Shown here in pieces: positions 1 through 11,529 of a DNA stretch of 64,000 bases (the stretch's first letter is position 1; each line of letters starts with the position of its first letter). The notes under the pieces were generated by a model that did not search any database, was not told the DNA's origin, and saw only the letters and a program-made list of their open reading frames with translations. This DNA is from Mantis religiosa. Its lineage: Eukaryota; Arthropoda; Insecta; Mantodea; Mantidae. The DNA is taken from the NCBI GenBank assembly GCA_030765055.1, contig CM060952.1:172756309-172820308 (forward strand), written 5' to 3'. The translations under genes were made by a program, and so were the position numbers.

Positions 1-2690
1 TCATGAGGACGTGGAAAAAGAAAGGCAATCCTGCACTACGATTGCTCTGGTTTCAGGAAAAATATTGCACAGGTAATAGAAGTAGCTATATTCATAGGAT
101 ACCATGAACGTCTTCAAATATACATCTCCATTATTGCATCATCGTCATCGTCTGTTCATATTAACAAAAGGGGCAATACCAAACATTTTGGTTTCCCTTT
201 GTAAAAATCTAGGGATGTCAAAGTCTATACGCTTAGAATATTCTACATTAAGTAACCAAGATTTCATTTCTTAAATGAATCTTTTATAAGCCATAGTAGT
301 TAACCATTTAAGCCTATTAATTAATATATTTATGAAAAAATATGTTTATATTATTCATTATGATTAGTACCTAACTTTGCAATGTACTATGATGTGCTTG
401 GAAATTATATAGCTAAAATTGTAGAACATCTGCATTGTAAAAGCATTAACGTAAAATATTCTACGTATTTGGTTACAAATACATAATTTTCATAATGTAA
501 CCAACATTTTTATCTGAACTATTACTTAGTTGTAAAAATTTAACGATAGTGGTTCTTTAACATTATTTCAACACAATTTCATTGGAATTGATACACTTTT
601 AAGAATGTTTCACTAACTCATATCTCCATATCACAATACTATATTTTTAATTACATTATTTTAATTCTTTTTGCTATATTTGTATTTTTGTTGGTGTGGA
701 AGAGAAGACCCAATGATGTCTTTATTAAAATAAATAAAAAATACCAACAAATTAATAGGTAGGCAAAACTATATCACCCGAGACTTTAAGTACTTACAGC
801 ATGTAAGTCGCTGTTAGGGTACGTTATTTATATGAATTTCAGTTGTGATTTACAGGAAGAAATGTCAATCAGCCGGAGTATGTAATGTCCCGCTATATGG
901 TTGCCATGGTAGCTCAGTTGGTTATAGGAAGCCATGAAGACCGAAACAAAACCCCACCAAATACAGGCTGTGACATTGATTCTACCTCATTCTGGTTCTA
1001 CCCTGTCGATTTAGCCATTCCCAAGGTAGTTACGTAAATTACTAATAGCTTACTATACATGGATGCATGTTTAATAATTATTTATTCGTCAGTTGAAAAA
1101 TATTGTCCTAAGTATATAAAATGTGAGCCATTGCCATGGATTATCTTCTGATTAATAATAAATATGTCTACTCAAAGTACTGAATTTTATGAACAGTATT
1201 CTTATATCTATGGAGCTTTATCCCTAATGTGTAAGTTGGTAATATTTTAACGGCTAAATCTGCATGTGTCGTTTCTTTTTCATTCAAAGTATTCATTTGT
1301 CAATGTTTACGTGCAGTGTGAGATTGCCTCGCTGCCAGACGCTACAAAATTCATTGTAATTTTATTGGCATTAGGGGAGATTTGGATTTTCGTGTTCAAT
1401 ATCACACAACATCTCGCAGGAGCAACATAAATATATGATAGATATGAAAAATATACCACAAAACACTCTCTGTTTTTGCTTTTCACTCCCCCATCCTCAG
1501 GGATGCACACATACGCGCGCGCTCACGCACGCACGCGTGCACAAAGAAAACAGTGAAGAAAATTGAGAAGATGCTCGTGGGAGGGAACTGTAGGAGGGTG
1601 GTAGTTGGTTAGTAGTGGTGAAAGGAAACAACGAAGATAAATCAAATTGCAGGAACGAGATACGATTCTTCTTCCCCCCTCCCCCCCTTTTCCTTGTAGT
1701 CCCCATATGAAAAGATTGTTTGACAGAAAGTGACAAAGCGGAAAGCAACTTGGCGCCCGTCAGACGTTTTCTCTCCCTCTGAAGATTATTGTATTGCCGC
1801 GTCTCGAGAAATGTATTCCTCCTTCAGTGGACTGGAATTGTTTCCTTCTATATTAAATAATTCACTTAACAGATAAACTTATCTGTAACATAACCACTTA
1901 TAACTTAAATGCAACGGCTTATAATTTAGTCACCATTAAATGCAGCTATTCGATATGAATAATTTCAATTTAGCAATTATCTTAATATATACAAAAGTCA
2001 ACGTATGCATGTGTGTGTTCGACGAATCTTTGCACAGATTTTGATTCTACAGAAAACTTAAAAATTACTGTGTATCTCAGACTTCAATGTTTAGTCCATT
2101 TCACACAATTATTTAATTTTATGCAACACCAGTTAAACCTTCTACGACTGTCTATATATATACCTCTCTAGGATCATCGTAATAACTGGAATATTGTCAA
2201 AATCTTAATTACTTATTTTTATGGACTCAAAATATAAAAGGAACAGCTAGCTCATTTATAATATTAGTCAATTTCTTCCCAGGCAAGGAATATGGGGGTA
2301 ATGGCAAATTTTGTTTCTGTTTTGAGTTTCTTAGTAATCCTTGTTTCACGTAAGCTTGCCCCGTATCTTTTTACGGTCACGTGTCCTTATCTCATCTCAT
2401 TGGCTGCTGATGTGGCACAGACTGTTGTGCGGTAAAAATTAGTTCGTTATTTAACATGGTGATATGTCTTTATATGATGGAAGAGAATTGCCAAATTTAT
2501 GTTTTCGTAACTGTTTTAATGAAATATATTACGCAACAGAGTTTATTTATCTTAAATGCATGTTAATACTTAATCGAAGTAAAGAGGAGGTTCCTTTACT
2601 CTCAAGCACATGACACGATAGCACGAGATTTAGCGGCAGTGATGACATATTTGTTTATATCACTTTTATCACTGACCTTGTTTTGAACTG
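1..2690. other. No gene recognised; AT-rich intergenic DNA
   Basis: I find no coding signal. Open frames are short and have no recognisable motifs. Landmarks are a purine/pyrimidine-alternating low-complexity patch near 1505-1545 (CA/CG dinucleotides), a C-rich run near 1673-1690, and a degenerate tRNA-like patch near 905-1040 listed separately. Confidence 0.6.
905..1040 (+). repeat. Degenerate tRNA-like SINE head
   Basis: The stretch TAGCTCAGTTGGTTA near 912-926 fits a Pol III A-box. The expected B-box downstream (GGTTCRANNCC) is poor (only gattctacc near 977). It could be an old SINE or chance similarity. Confidence 0.3.
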
Positions 2691-2780
2691 GATATCGCCA
2701 TTCGACGGTGTGTTGTGCCGAGTGCAGGAGCTAAAATATTTTATTGACCGTTTATTGCGCGTGTACTGATTATATGTATA

Positions 2781-3240
2781 ATGGCAGAGTCTACCAGCAG
2801 TTTTTCGCTGAAGCATCGCAAGGGAAAACCTTTACAAAGCGGCGAGAAAAGAATTGCTGTGCATGTGTTTAATGCACTCCCAAAGAAGTATCCGTCTTTG
2901 TCAGTGAGAGAAGTCAAACAGCTGTGCCCAGAACTTACAGGTGTTAGATGCGTAGGAACATGGCGACATTAAATTGAGACAACAGGAAAACTTACCACTC
3001 CAGGGGCGATACTGCTGTGTGGTGAAGACGTTATTTAAGGACAATCAGGCTGTACCGAGATACAAGTCGCAAAATATACTACCTTGACGAGACTTGGGTG
3101 AATGAAGAACACACAAGTATGGCGTGACACCACTTTTAAAGACAGAAAAACAAGCATTTTTTGCAAGGCATGTGAGCTGGTTTAAAAAAATCCCAGTGGA
3201 TAAGGCCGAAGGCCTTTCATTATAAACTTGTTCCAGTTTC
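2781..3240 (+). pseudogene. Decayed IS630/Tc1-mariner-type transposase remnant
   Basis: A 63-codon frame from ATG 2781 to 2972 encodes a basic N-terminus followed by a helix-rich stretch (KRIAVHVFNALPKKYPSLSV, then ELTGV), like the DNA-binding N-terminal part of insect transposases. After a gap with stops, the + strand at about 3080-3130 reads YLDETWVNEEHTS, which matches the second catalytic-aspartate block (DETW) of IS630/Tc1-mariner transposases. The middle of the enzyme is missing and the distal part has several stops, so this is an internally deleted copy. The class call rests on the DETW block and the N-terminus; the exact family is not resolved. Confidence 0.5.
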
Positions 3241-3244
3241 ATCG

Positions 3245-4110
3245 CTCATTCATTCAGTTTCAACTTGCTCATGTTCATTATAAACTTCATTATTTTTGCA
3301 TGCCTTCATATTCTTATTTCTATCTTCCTGGCAATTATTATGACGTTTACTGCAGGTTTAAATGTGACGGGAAGACACCGCCTATGGCCTATGGCGCGAA
3401 AGCATTACCCAATTAGGGTGAGGGGGTAGGTAGCTGCACGCGGAGTGACACATGTTAGCGGGGCAAGGTTATATGAAACAGAGATTAGTGCTGTCTATGT
3501 AAGTTACTGAGAATAAACAACATAACTTAAATAATCATTTCTTTCAAATGTGATTTTTGGTATAAATACAATAAGGTACCCCAAAATGTTACGCCGTAGA
3601 TGCCATTAAATGCTTTAACGAGAAATCTTAACTAGAAATTGTAGTATTTATGATCGTTTAGAAGTGTTATTGCACAGTAATTTGTAGATATTTTATTAGA
3701 TACATTTTTGTCTTTATAGTGTCTTGAGAGCCTTAAACATCATCAAGTGTGTTGAGTAACATTTTCAAAGGTTTCTAAAGAAACGCAGTGCTAATGAGCA
3801 AGTGCAGCCTAGACTAAACGTACGAATAAACAATGGCAACGCGCTTATCTCAGCTATAAGTATCGCCAAGTAATTTGGCATCTGTAGTTTTCAAATAGCA
3901 AACTAAGGAACGAATCACTTGTTCTTTTGTTATGCAATCCACCTCACACCCCGACTTTTGTTTCCGCTGCAGTAGAGTTACATACATACAACTAAGTGCG
4001 TGCAGAAAGTTGATCCCCTGACACTTGTAACAGTTGTTTTGATCCATATTTAAAATTGTTTGAAAAATTTATAAATTTATAAAAGAAAAACAAACAAAAT
4101 TGTGTAAAAA
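3245..4110. other. No gene recognised
   Basis: AT-rich sequence without coding or RNA signals that I can support. Confidence 0.5.
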
Positions 4111-4112
4111 TA

Positions 4113-4441
4113 TATGTAATTTTATGATTGGACGTAGTAATAATTGTATTACGTAATATACTGACGTAGAAGTAAATCGGCCAATCAGATAAAAATAATA
4201 TATGGTTAGCGATAGTAACGAAGGATTAAATAATCTTGGTTAGAAACCGAAAGAAAATTCGTCGGACGCTTTTTAAATTGCTCGTAAATATTTAAGTGTT
4301 AGTATCTTTTGAATTATTAGATTGATTCAGATCACAGTATAAAGTTTTGTGATTAGAACTGTAAAGGATTTGGTGTTAAAATAAATAAACAAAATATTTA
4401 TTTCTTATATAAATTCAAATTAAACATCTTATTGATTTTTA
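4113..4441 (+). repeat. Dispersed repeat, copy 1 (about 330 bp)
   Basis: Both this region and 9478-9783 begin with a TTTTRTGATTGG block, contain a GAAAGAA...CGTC block in the middle, and end with an AAATTAAA..AACATCTT..GATTTTTAC-like block. Length and order of blocks agree, so they look like two diverged copies of one repeat, possibly LTR-like. No coding capacity. Confidence 0.35.
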
Positions 4442-4904
4442 CACTCGTTACTACCCTTGTAACTTAGAGTTTTCATTGCTCGTAAGTAAGAATATAACAG
4501 AAGAATATTAAAAGCTAGCCGAGGCATAATTAGGAATTTCCTGATAACTTCGGGGAACATTTCCATCAAGACATAATATTCTGGACGAAGATAAGATCGA
4601 CGAAGTAAGACCAACGACGGAAAACGAGATACCAGCACAAACGTATGTTGCCGCAACTTTGGGGCATCGAAACCCTAGCAACGGAGGAATCCTGCTACAT
4701 ACTATCACGAACAATAAACAGACACTCGTATAAAACATTCCTCTTCACTTCTAAATGAAAACTTCTGTAAAACAAACATGTGTTAATTTTGCTATTTGCT
4801 CTAAGAAACTGAGTATCCTGACTGACGATCAGGTTAAGTACTGAGTTGTTCCGGTACTTAATGAGAGTGAGAGTAATGAGTATGGAAAAATTGAGTTAGA
4901 CTGA

Positions 4905-5030
4905 AAAATTCAATGCCATAGCCGGGATTTGAACCACGGATCTTCTGGTTGTCGTCCAGCCGCTCTAAACCTTGAGCTATTATGGCCATCGTGCCGGCAT
5001 GACATTAAATTCTTCAACTGGCTCGTGTTT
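4905..5030 (-). repeat. tRNA-derived SINE, family 1, copy a
   Basis: Read on the - strand this has an A-box-like TAGCTCAAGG and a B-box-like GGTTCAAATCC about 45 bases later, followed by a short body ending in a GAATTTTTCAGTCT stretch. Two more copies of the same unit lie at 5208-5292 and 10063-10160. It lacks a full cloverleaf, so it is a SINE and not a tRNA gene. Confidence 0.6.
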
Positions 5031-5152
5031 CTCCCGGTAAACCACTTTAGGAGTTCTCTTAAACACACGAGACAACTACCTTAATAGTGACTTACAACAT
5101 GAAAGTACTTTAAGGCCCGGGCTTTATAGTTAACCACTATTAGGTTAATTAA

Positions 5153-5356
5153 TGGAAATTAATTGTTCTTTCACACTGGCCATGTGTAGGCTAAATTGTG
5201 GAAAGATAGAGTCAGAGTGAAAAATTCAATGGCATAGCCGAGATTTGAACCACGGATCTTCTGGTCTCCGTCCAGCCGCTCTAACCCTTGCCAGTGTGAC
5301 CTTTTTTCCATACTTTAGCCTACACCTGGCCAAAGCGAAAGAACAATTAATTTCCG
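5153..5356. repeat. Foldback element with a SINE family 1 unit in the loop
   Basis: The left arm, about 5153-5210 (ggaaattaattgttctttca, then ggcca.gtgtaggctaaa), is the inverse of the right arm, about 5300-5356. The loop holds a second minus-strand copy of the tRNA-like unit (ttgaaccacgga). This is a MITE- or foldback-type structure of about 200 bp. Confidence 0.55.
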
Positions 5357-5640
5357 AGAGGTATAAGGTCCAAGACAACCCTTACCCTTGCTGGTGTAAG
5401 CTCGTCCGCTAGTTACAAAGAATTTTTCACATGCCAAAGTGTTTGGCGATAGCTATACTAGGTACATCATTTTGACTTTTGAAACTTGTACTGAGCAGGT
5501 CTTGAAGTCATGCCTCATTGCATAAGTTTCAGATCTTTTTCAATTAATAATGAAAGCACGCTATGGGTAAGAAAATATATTTGCTGTTAAATGTTACACT
5601 CCACAACTCTTGTTTCTAAACATTTTTGAAGATGAACTCC
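5357..5640. other. No gene recognised
   Basis: Short anonymous spacer between the foldback element and the LINE fragment. Confidence 0.4.
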
Positions 5641-5649
5641 AGATAATTG

Positions 5650-6401
5650 GTGTCTATACGCTGTTTTCTAGAGTTATTTTGAGCGATTACGTGGTACAAT
5701 CAATCTTTCGAGTGGCGATTTTGTTACACTGCAGAGCTCCATGCAATACACCGAGCTATGTTATATGTTCGCCGCAGAGTGTTGGGTGTTAGCCTAATCC
5801 TTAGCGCACTCCAGAGCCTTCGTGAGCTGTACAACTACCATCCCCTTGTACAGAGGCTCCAGGACGCCCTCCATGTTTTACACGCCTCAGGCGTTAGCGT
5901 GGTGTGTGCATGGGTTCCTGGTCACGTGGGCCTGCAAGGGAATGAAATGGCGGATTCGGCGGCTAAGGTGGCAGCCATAGCACCTAGTTTTAACCTCCCT
6001 TTGGCCACCTTGGGCTTGTTGTCCGTAGAGCGGCGCTCTCGTGCTGGCGCGAGGAGTGGTCTGCTCTGCGTGGAAACAAGCTTCGAACAGTGAAGGAGCT
6101 TTCGATTAACTGGGCGACCTACTGTCGTTTATTGCGGCGGCAGGAAATCATTTTAGCTCGGTTACGCATTGGGCACTACTATTTTACTCACAACTTTTTA
6201 TTGAATCGGATCCAGGCTCCAGTTTGCCCGCTGTGCGGTGCCGAACTGTCGGTACGACACGTCCTTTTAGATTGTTTTAGCCTAAAATGTCTCCGCAGGT
6301 CTCTCCAGCTGCCGGCCAGCTTGGCAGAGAAACACACGGATGGCGAGACGTCAGTAGGGAAAGTTTTAGCGTTCGTTTTAGATCTCAATTTTAGAATTTA
6401 G
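5650..6401 (+). pseudogene. LINE ORF2 3' part: RNase H domain and C-terminal zinc finger (broken)
   Basis: The 3' end of a non-LTR retrotransposon polyprotein, truncated at its 5' side. A frame at 5758-6093 holds the RNase H block WVPGHVGLQGNEMAD (about 5908-5952), which carries the His and Asp of that fold. A second frame, 6090-6401, overlaps it by four bases and is shifted. It encodes RLRIGHYYFTHNFLL followed by the Cys/His motif CPLCGAE..VRHVLLDC that closes I/Jockey/R1-type ORF2 proteins. The reverse transcriptase and endonuclease are absent. RNase H removes the RNA strand during target-primed reverse transcription. The frameshift makes the copy dead. The 3' untranslated region continues past the inserted LTR to 7103. 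Confidence 0.8.
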
Positions 6402-6409
6402 ACCCCACT

Positions 6410-6905
6410 ATTACTATTGTCACCCAATTATCGGAAGGCGCGACCAACTGGCGGCTGGGTGAGGAGCGGGAGGCATTCGACCACGCCAACCCATTTGTCT
6501 TATAGCGCTAACGAAGGGATGGTTGGAAAAACATCACTGGCCATCTCTTTCCCCTCCCCCTGTCGTCTAGAACATTCGGGGTGATTCACTGAAACGCGAG
6601 ACTTCCAGAAACAGCTATATTCCTATAAAAAGGGGCTGCAGTTGGCGAGTGAGTTCAGTTCAGTTCTTGGAGAGCAGCCGTGAGGAGCGTCCAGTGAGGG
6701 AACGGACTGGATGACTGTGTACGTGCATCGGAGGAGTGTACGTAACTGCGAGTGCAGAGTGGAACTGTGACGGACGAACTGGTGAATTGTAATTGTGTGC
6801 GCTACATAATACTGTGTAATCGGCAAGTGTTCCAACTGTAATTCGGTGGAAATAAAGAACATTTTAAGTGTGTGCAATTGGTCTTTTAATTTCACGAACC
6901 CATAG
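6410..6905 (+). mobile_element. Solo-LTR-like insertion inside the LINE 3' region
   Basis: The stretch has LTR layout: a start resembling TGTCACCC, a TATA-type box (CCTATAAAAAGGG near 6622-6634), a GC-rich transcribed leader, and a polyadenylation signal AATAAA near 6852. The sequence on both sides belongs to one LINE 3' end, so this looks inserted. I could not fix the exact ends or a clean target duplication. No gag/pol coding is adjacent, consistent with recombination to a solo LTR. Confidence 0.5.
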
Positions 6906-7103
6906 GGTACTTTTTATGGCTTTAAGTCTCCATTTTAGTCTTAGCCACTCCGTCTTACGTTGGATTTATCTCTATTTCATTTCATAGATTATGTTTTAGC
7001 GTGTTAGTCTTTTAATCAGTTTTACCACAATTGGCTTTTTAAGGACGCTGATGACCTAGAAGTTGAGCGCCCGTAAGCCCAATCATCATCATCATCATCA
7101 TCG
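6906..7103 (+). repeat. LINE 3' untranslated end with (ATC)n tail
   Basis: The region ends GACGCTGATGACCT...GTTGAGCGCCC followed by (ATC) repeats at about 7083-7102, a typical simple-repeat 3' terminus of a non-LTR retrotransposon. The same terminal block occurs inverted near 55090-55125, which shows that it is a family end and not a local accident. Confidence 0.65.
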
Positions 7104-7317
7104 AATGACGATTTTGGATTTTTAGCTGGTATCTTGCTACGCAATGTTCTTTAAATTAAATAATGACGATTTGCGGCTACATTATTATTTGAGATAATCT
7201 CTTTGATTTTCTGGATTTTGTGACACAATAGCAACAGCCTGAAGTTATCGGGAGGTTGACGTCGGAGAGTCGGAAGCGCTAAAATAAGCGCAATAAGCGC
7301 TTTCACAAGAGAACTGG

Positions 7318-7580
7318 GGCTGGCCCTGTAGTTCAGTCGGTAGAGAACCTGCCTGCTGTGCTAGGGGTCCCGGGTTTGATTCCCGACTCTGGGGGGGATT
7401 TTTCTCCAACCAAGATGATTCCGCATCTTCACCGAGCGTAGAAGTATGAATGAGAGTGTTAAAGTGTGCGTGATCTAATGATACAACCCAACGATTACGA
7501 GTTAATACCTTCGATATATCTCCAAAGAAGAATGGCCACCGATATGACCTCTGCAGTTAAAGGAGGGCTATAAATGGGGA
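7318..7580 (+). repeat. tRNA-derived SINE, family 2
   Basis: A-box TAGTTCAGTCGGTAGAG (near 7330) and B-box GGGTTTGATTCCC (near 7373) lie about 30 bases apart, as in a tRNA head. The anticodon arm does not fold cleanly. A non-tRNA body follows (from GATTTTTCTCCAACC) to roughly 7580. Confidence 0.6.
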
Positions 7581-7589
7581 GAAAAAAAG

Positions 7590-8290
7590 AGATGAGAGCT
7601 GGCACATTGCAGGTGTTTCGCTGTACGGAGTACTTCGGTGCTATGTGAAATCTTCGTTTGCGAACGTTTTTGCAAGCTGAAAAGGTCTGGCGGTGGTGTT
7701 ACACTGTCATAAAGCGAGCGAATGAATTAGTAAATGTGACTACTTCCTAAACGCTGTTCTCTGAAAGAGTTGATTATGATTGTAACGACGTGCAGTGAAT
7801 ATTATTACTGCAAGCTATTGAACATTCCTTGTGTTCGACTCCGCAGACAGTGAACTGCTGGAAGAACAAGATGCATATTTCAATAAGAGAGGAACAAAGA
7901 AGTGACGGTTTAAAAGGTGGACAAAGCCATAGCCTGTTAAAGGGTAGAGAGTATTCTAAATACTCCGTATTAGGTATTTGGTGCAACTTGTATGACAGTG
8001 TGTCTTTTGTTTTATAAGTGAAAGGCGAGAATGACATTCTTGAGATCCTGTCTCACCACTCTGATCATGAGTATTTTTGTAGACTTCCCGAATCGGTCAG
8101 CGAATATGGAGATATTTCCCCATCTACCATAAATTTTCTCTCGAACATTATCTCCGAAATACCCCTTTCATAAGTTTCATATTATCTGGTTCAATGTCTA
8201 GGAATAGAGGGCAGCAGTTTATGTATTGAGGTAGGACGTTAAAGTTTGCCCTCTGGAGAGATATCTCCCTGCGACTTTTTGGGCTTCCTT
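7590..8290. other. No gene recognised
   Basis: Two overlapping short frames on opposite strands (7774-8037 and 7829-8017) have no recognisable features and I do not call them. Confidence 0.5.
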
Positions 8291-8300
8291 CTTCCTGGGC

Positions 8301-8640
8301 GTGAGAATGGACGAAGATGACTTACTGCTGGCACAACTTGCTGGTGGTGAAGATGCGAATGTCAGTGAAGTTTCAGAATTAATGAACAGTGATGAACAGT
8401 TCGCAGTTCTTAAAATGCCTAGTGAACCTGTTGAAGAAATTGTTAATGAGGAATTGCTTGAAGAAACTGTACCTGTGATAGCTCACACCAACGGTTTGAC
8501 AGCGTTATGAAGAGTTATATCGAGAAGCAAACGGAAGCTACTCATACGACACCATTTTGTCGAAGATGACGACGTTCTATTTTAAAACAAAGGACTGTGG
8601 ACAATTTCTTTAAATGTAACTTATCTTTGTAACATATATG
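8301..8640 (+). pseudogene. C-terminal remnant of a pogo/Tigger-type transposase
   Basis: A frame at 8301-8510 encodes an acidic, Glu/Asp-rich segment (EDDLLLAQLAGGEDANVSEV). Past a frame change, the sequence up to about 8615 reads KSYIEKQTEA and ends QRTVDNFFK. An acidic stretch followed by a short basic tail ending in a ..I/V-x-x-FF motif is the usual C-terminus of CENP-B/Tigger-type transposases. The DDE catalytic region and the CENP-B-like DNA-binding domains are absent. The family call comes from tail architecture only. Confidence 0.45.
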
Positions 8641-9470
8641 TATGCCCATATATACTGTTTTTTAACCATTATTGAGATCACTAGACATATGTTCATGATT
8701 TACCCATTCATATAGAGGTATATTTTCAATGTTTTTTAAATTTGCAAATATTTACAACAGTATAATGAAACACAATTTTCTTTGGGACTATTTTGGGTTA
8801 CGATGTTATTTGCTGTCTATAAAATAAAAGGGAGGTAGCACTTTGAAACACTTTACAAAGCACGGCATTCTTAAGCTTAGAAATTAACGAACGTCATTAA
8901 CTTTAGATTTATTCATAATGACCTTAACTCTGTAATAAAGAGATGGGGAGACACTAAATTGGTTTTAATGGTTCCTTCTAAAGCCATTTGGTGAAAGAGA
9001 ATATATCCCTTAGCTTTCAAATGCGATGAGTCTGCGCCTTCTATTTAAATGCCTTATGTGAAAGATAATGGTCCATAATGTTGCTCTGAAATACTTAATT
9101 TAACAGAGAAATAAGTAAGACTTTAAAAGAAAAAAGGAAAAGATTGCCGGAATACATTGTTATAGTATTATAGATGTTAAACACAATAACCCTTAACTTT
9201 GGTTCTATTCAACTTTTGTAGCCATGCGTACTCTGTTAAAGCACGTCATACAGCTGTTTAAATATTGTATTTTTGTAAAACTTTATTTTATTAACATTTT
9301 TCTAACAGTTTGTAAGGGTTGTTTTGGTTTAGGCCCCGAGAGTTGAAAAATATTTAGATATGTTTAAATATATGGTTTAAGAATCGATATGATCATGTAA
9401 AAATGAGTAAGAAAGGAAATTGATAAAATTCAGTAGATCATGAGATGACGCAACATGTAAGTGATATGAT
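8641..9470. other. No gene recognised
   Basis: AT-rich anonymous sequence. Confidence 0.5.
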
Positions 9471-9477
9471 GTGAAGA

Positions 9478-9783
9478 TTTTGTGATTGGTAGTTTCAAAA
9501 ATTAGATTATAATGTGTGACGTAGGACAGTGAAAATTAAGTTTGATTGGTAGTGATGCAAAAAGCAATAATGTTGGTGAAACAGCTAGGAAAGAAGCCGT
9601 CTTTTGATGGAACAACGTTAAGGTGAAGCGACGTAAATATAATACCGTGACGAAACCTTGTAAAGGAGTTAATATCCGTTTTATGTTAATTGTAATCTAG
9701 GTATACAATATTATTGTCAAGTTTTATAAGAAAATTTGTATATATAATACAAATTAAATTGAACATCTTGATGTTTTTACGGT
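9478..9783 (+). repeat. Dispersed repeat, copy 2
   Basis: This is the partner of 4113-4441, with the same terminal blocks (TTTTGTGATTGG at the left, AACATCTTGATGTTTTTAC at the right) and similar length. Divergence is high. Confidence 0.35.
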
Positions 9784-10054
9784 AAAAATAGTTTATTGGA
9801 ATCGAACTTTATTTAGAAAACGTATCATTTCACTCGTGACCACGTCTGAAAATTAAGAGTTCTTATAGATCAGACTGAAGCAGATGCGGAGATTTCTTTG
9901 TATACATCGATATATCAGAGTGCCAGATTAGACCAAAGAGAGTTAGGAACTCTTGGCTTCGTTATCGTCTTCCCAGTGAGTGGGATACCACCCACAACCT
10001 CTTCACAACACAGCACGATATCAGGTGATCACCACAAACTCCGAGAACTACACC

Positions 10055-10160
10055 GTATGGAAAGGTGGAGTCAGACTGAAAAATTCAATGCCATAGCCGG
10101 GACTTGAATCACGAATTTTTTGGTTTCCGTCCAGCTGCTCTAACCAATTGAAATTTGTGC
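10055..10160 (-). repeat. tRNA-derived SINE, family 1, copy c
   Basis: It carries the same minus-strand unit as at 4905-5030 and 5208-5292 (GTCAGACTGAAAAATTCAAT, then a degenerate B-box cttgaatca). It is older and more diverged. Confidence 0.55.
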
Positions 10161-10199
10161 AAACCCTATTTCCCATCACTGGAATTTGAGTTCTTTGGA

Positions 10200-11520
10200 T
10201 TTAATAAAATTCAGAACTCTCTTCCCTGAGAAGGAATCTTGACACATATCCAATGACGAGGTCCCAAAGAAGTGTATCTTCCCCTCCCAAAGAACTCGCA
10301 GTTAAATAGTAAATTACTGGCAGTTTCCTCTTGTTGTTTGCTAAGTCTGCAGCTGGTGTTACCTTGGATGCCACGTACAGTTCGCAAATGTTTCAAGAGG
10401 TATCCCTGTCCAGAAAATATTCGTCATTTCTCCTCCTTTAATTGTAGAAATGTTCTAGTGAAGGCTTCATTAGGTACTTTAATTATGTGTTTACATATAT
10501 GTAGTTTGACCAGAGATTCTGTTCCTTCTTTTCCAATTTTCCTCTGTAGACCATTTTTTTAACTGCAGTTCTAACATCGGCTTTTGGAGTTTTGTGTGCA
10601 AGGTCAAAGTTTCTCTGGACTGGGTGAAGTCTCCAAGAAGGAAAAGCCCTGTATGGGGTTGTTTCCATTATTGGAGGAATACTGCAGTAGATCTTCCAGA
10701 ATTTTTTGGAATCTCACATGAAATGGTGCAAAGTTTGTAGGGTTCTTGTGTTCTTAAAGTGAAACTTGTTCTTTTTAGGAAAGATGTAATCATACATTTG
10801 ACACTCTGGTCTAGATTTGAGCTTTAGAGCATAGGAAATACTCAATTGATTTCGTCGAACAGCTAGAGGGGTTTCATTAGCTTCAATTAGTAAACTATTA
10901 ACTGGACTAGTCCAAAATGCTCCAAGGGCTATTTTCACTTGTCTGAATGGAGTCCAGCATTCTAAGGGCCGAGGGCTTAGCAGAGTTATAAACTACACCA
11001 CAATAGTCCAGTTTAAATCTTATATTGGACTTATAGGAGGTAATCAGTACCTGAAAGTCTGCTCCCCAGTTTCGTGCAGCTAAAGATTTAAGAATATTTA
11101 ATCTTCTGCCACACTCATCACGTAGAAGTTTCAGATGTGGTATCCATGTAAGCTTCTTGTCGAAAATCTGAGAGATTATCTGACCATTCATCATTAAAAC
11201 TGGTACTGATAAATTCAACTTTTTTTATTGAATGTAATATTTTTTGTTTTGAGAACTGAAAATTTGAATCCAGTAGATGTGGTCCAATCCTCAAGGGATT
11301 TTAGCGCATTCTGTAGGATTTCTTGCGTTGTGTCTATGTTACTTCCAGCATAAGCAATTGTGAGGTCATCAGCAAAAAATTGCCTTTTACTGGATTTTTT
11401 TATTTTTGTGAGAATATCATTTATGACTACTAAGAATAAGGTAACACTAATAACAGATCCTTGAGGAAGTCCCTTTATTACAGTGATCTTTTTATATCCC
11501 TATTAATGATTTGAATTATA
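10200..11520 (-). pseudogene. LINE reverse transcriptase, C-terminal half (Jockey/I-like, broken)
   Basis: Read from 11520 downward on the - strand: a KGLPQGSVIS block, then FFADDLTIAYAGSN (near 11350-11395) with the catalytic Asp pair of reverse transcriptase, then a frame at 10907-11218 with FDKKLTWIPHLK...RRLNILKSLAARNWGAD and LDYCGVVYNSA. After another frame change, 10714-10938 has IEANETPLAVRRNQLS. The end, near 10211-10396, has a Cys-rich tail (LSKQQEETASNLLFNCEFFG). This order of RT palm, thumb and C-terminal region is that of Jockey/I-type LINE ORF2. Several frameshifts and stops make it dead. The endonuclease is not seen. Confidence 0.75.
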
Positions 11521-11529
11521 ATAATCTTT

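Noticed and set aside
7318..7395. True tRNA gene
   Set aside because: A- and B-boxes are present but the anticodon arm does not fold and a SINE body follows.
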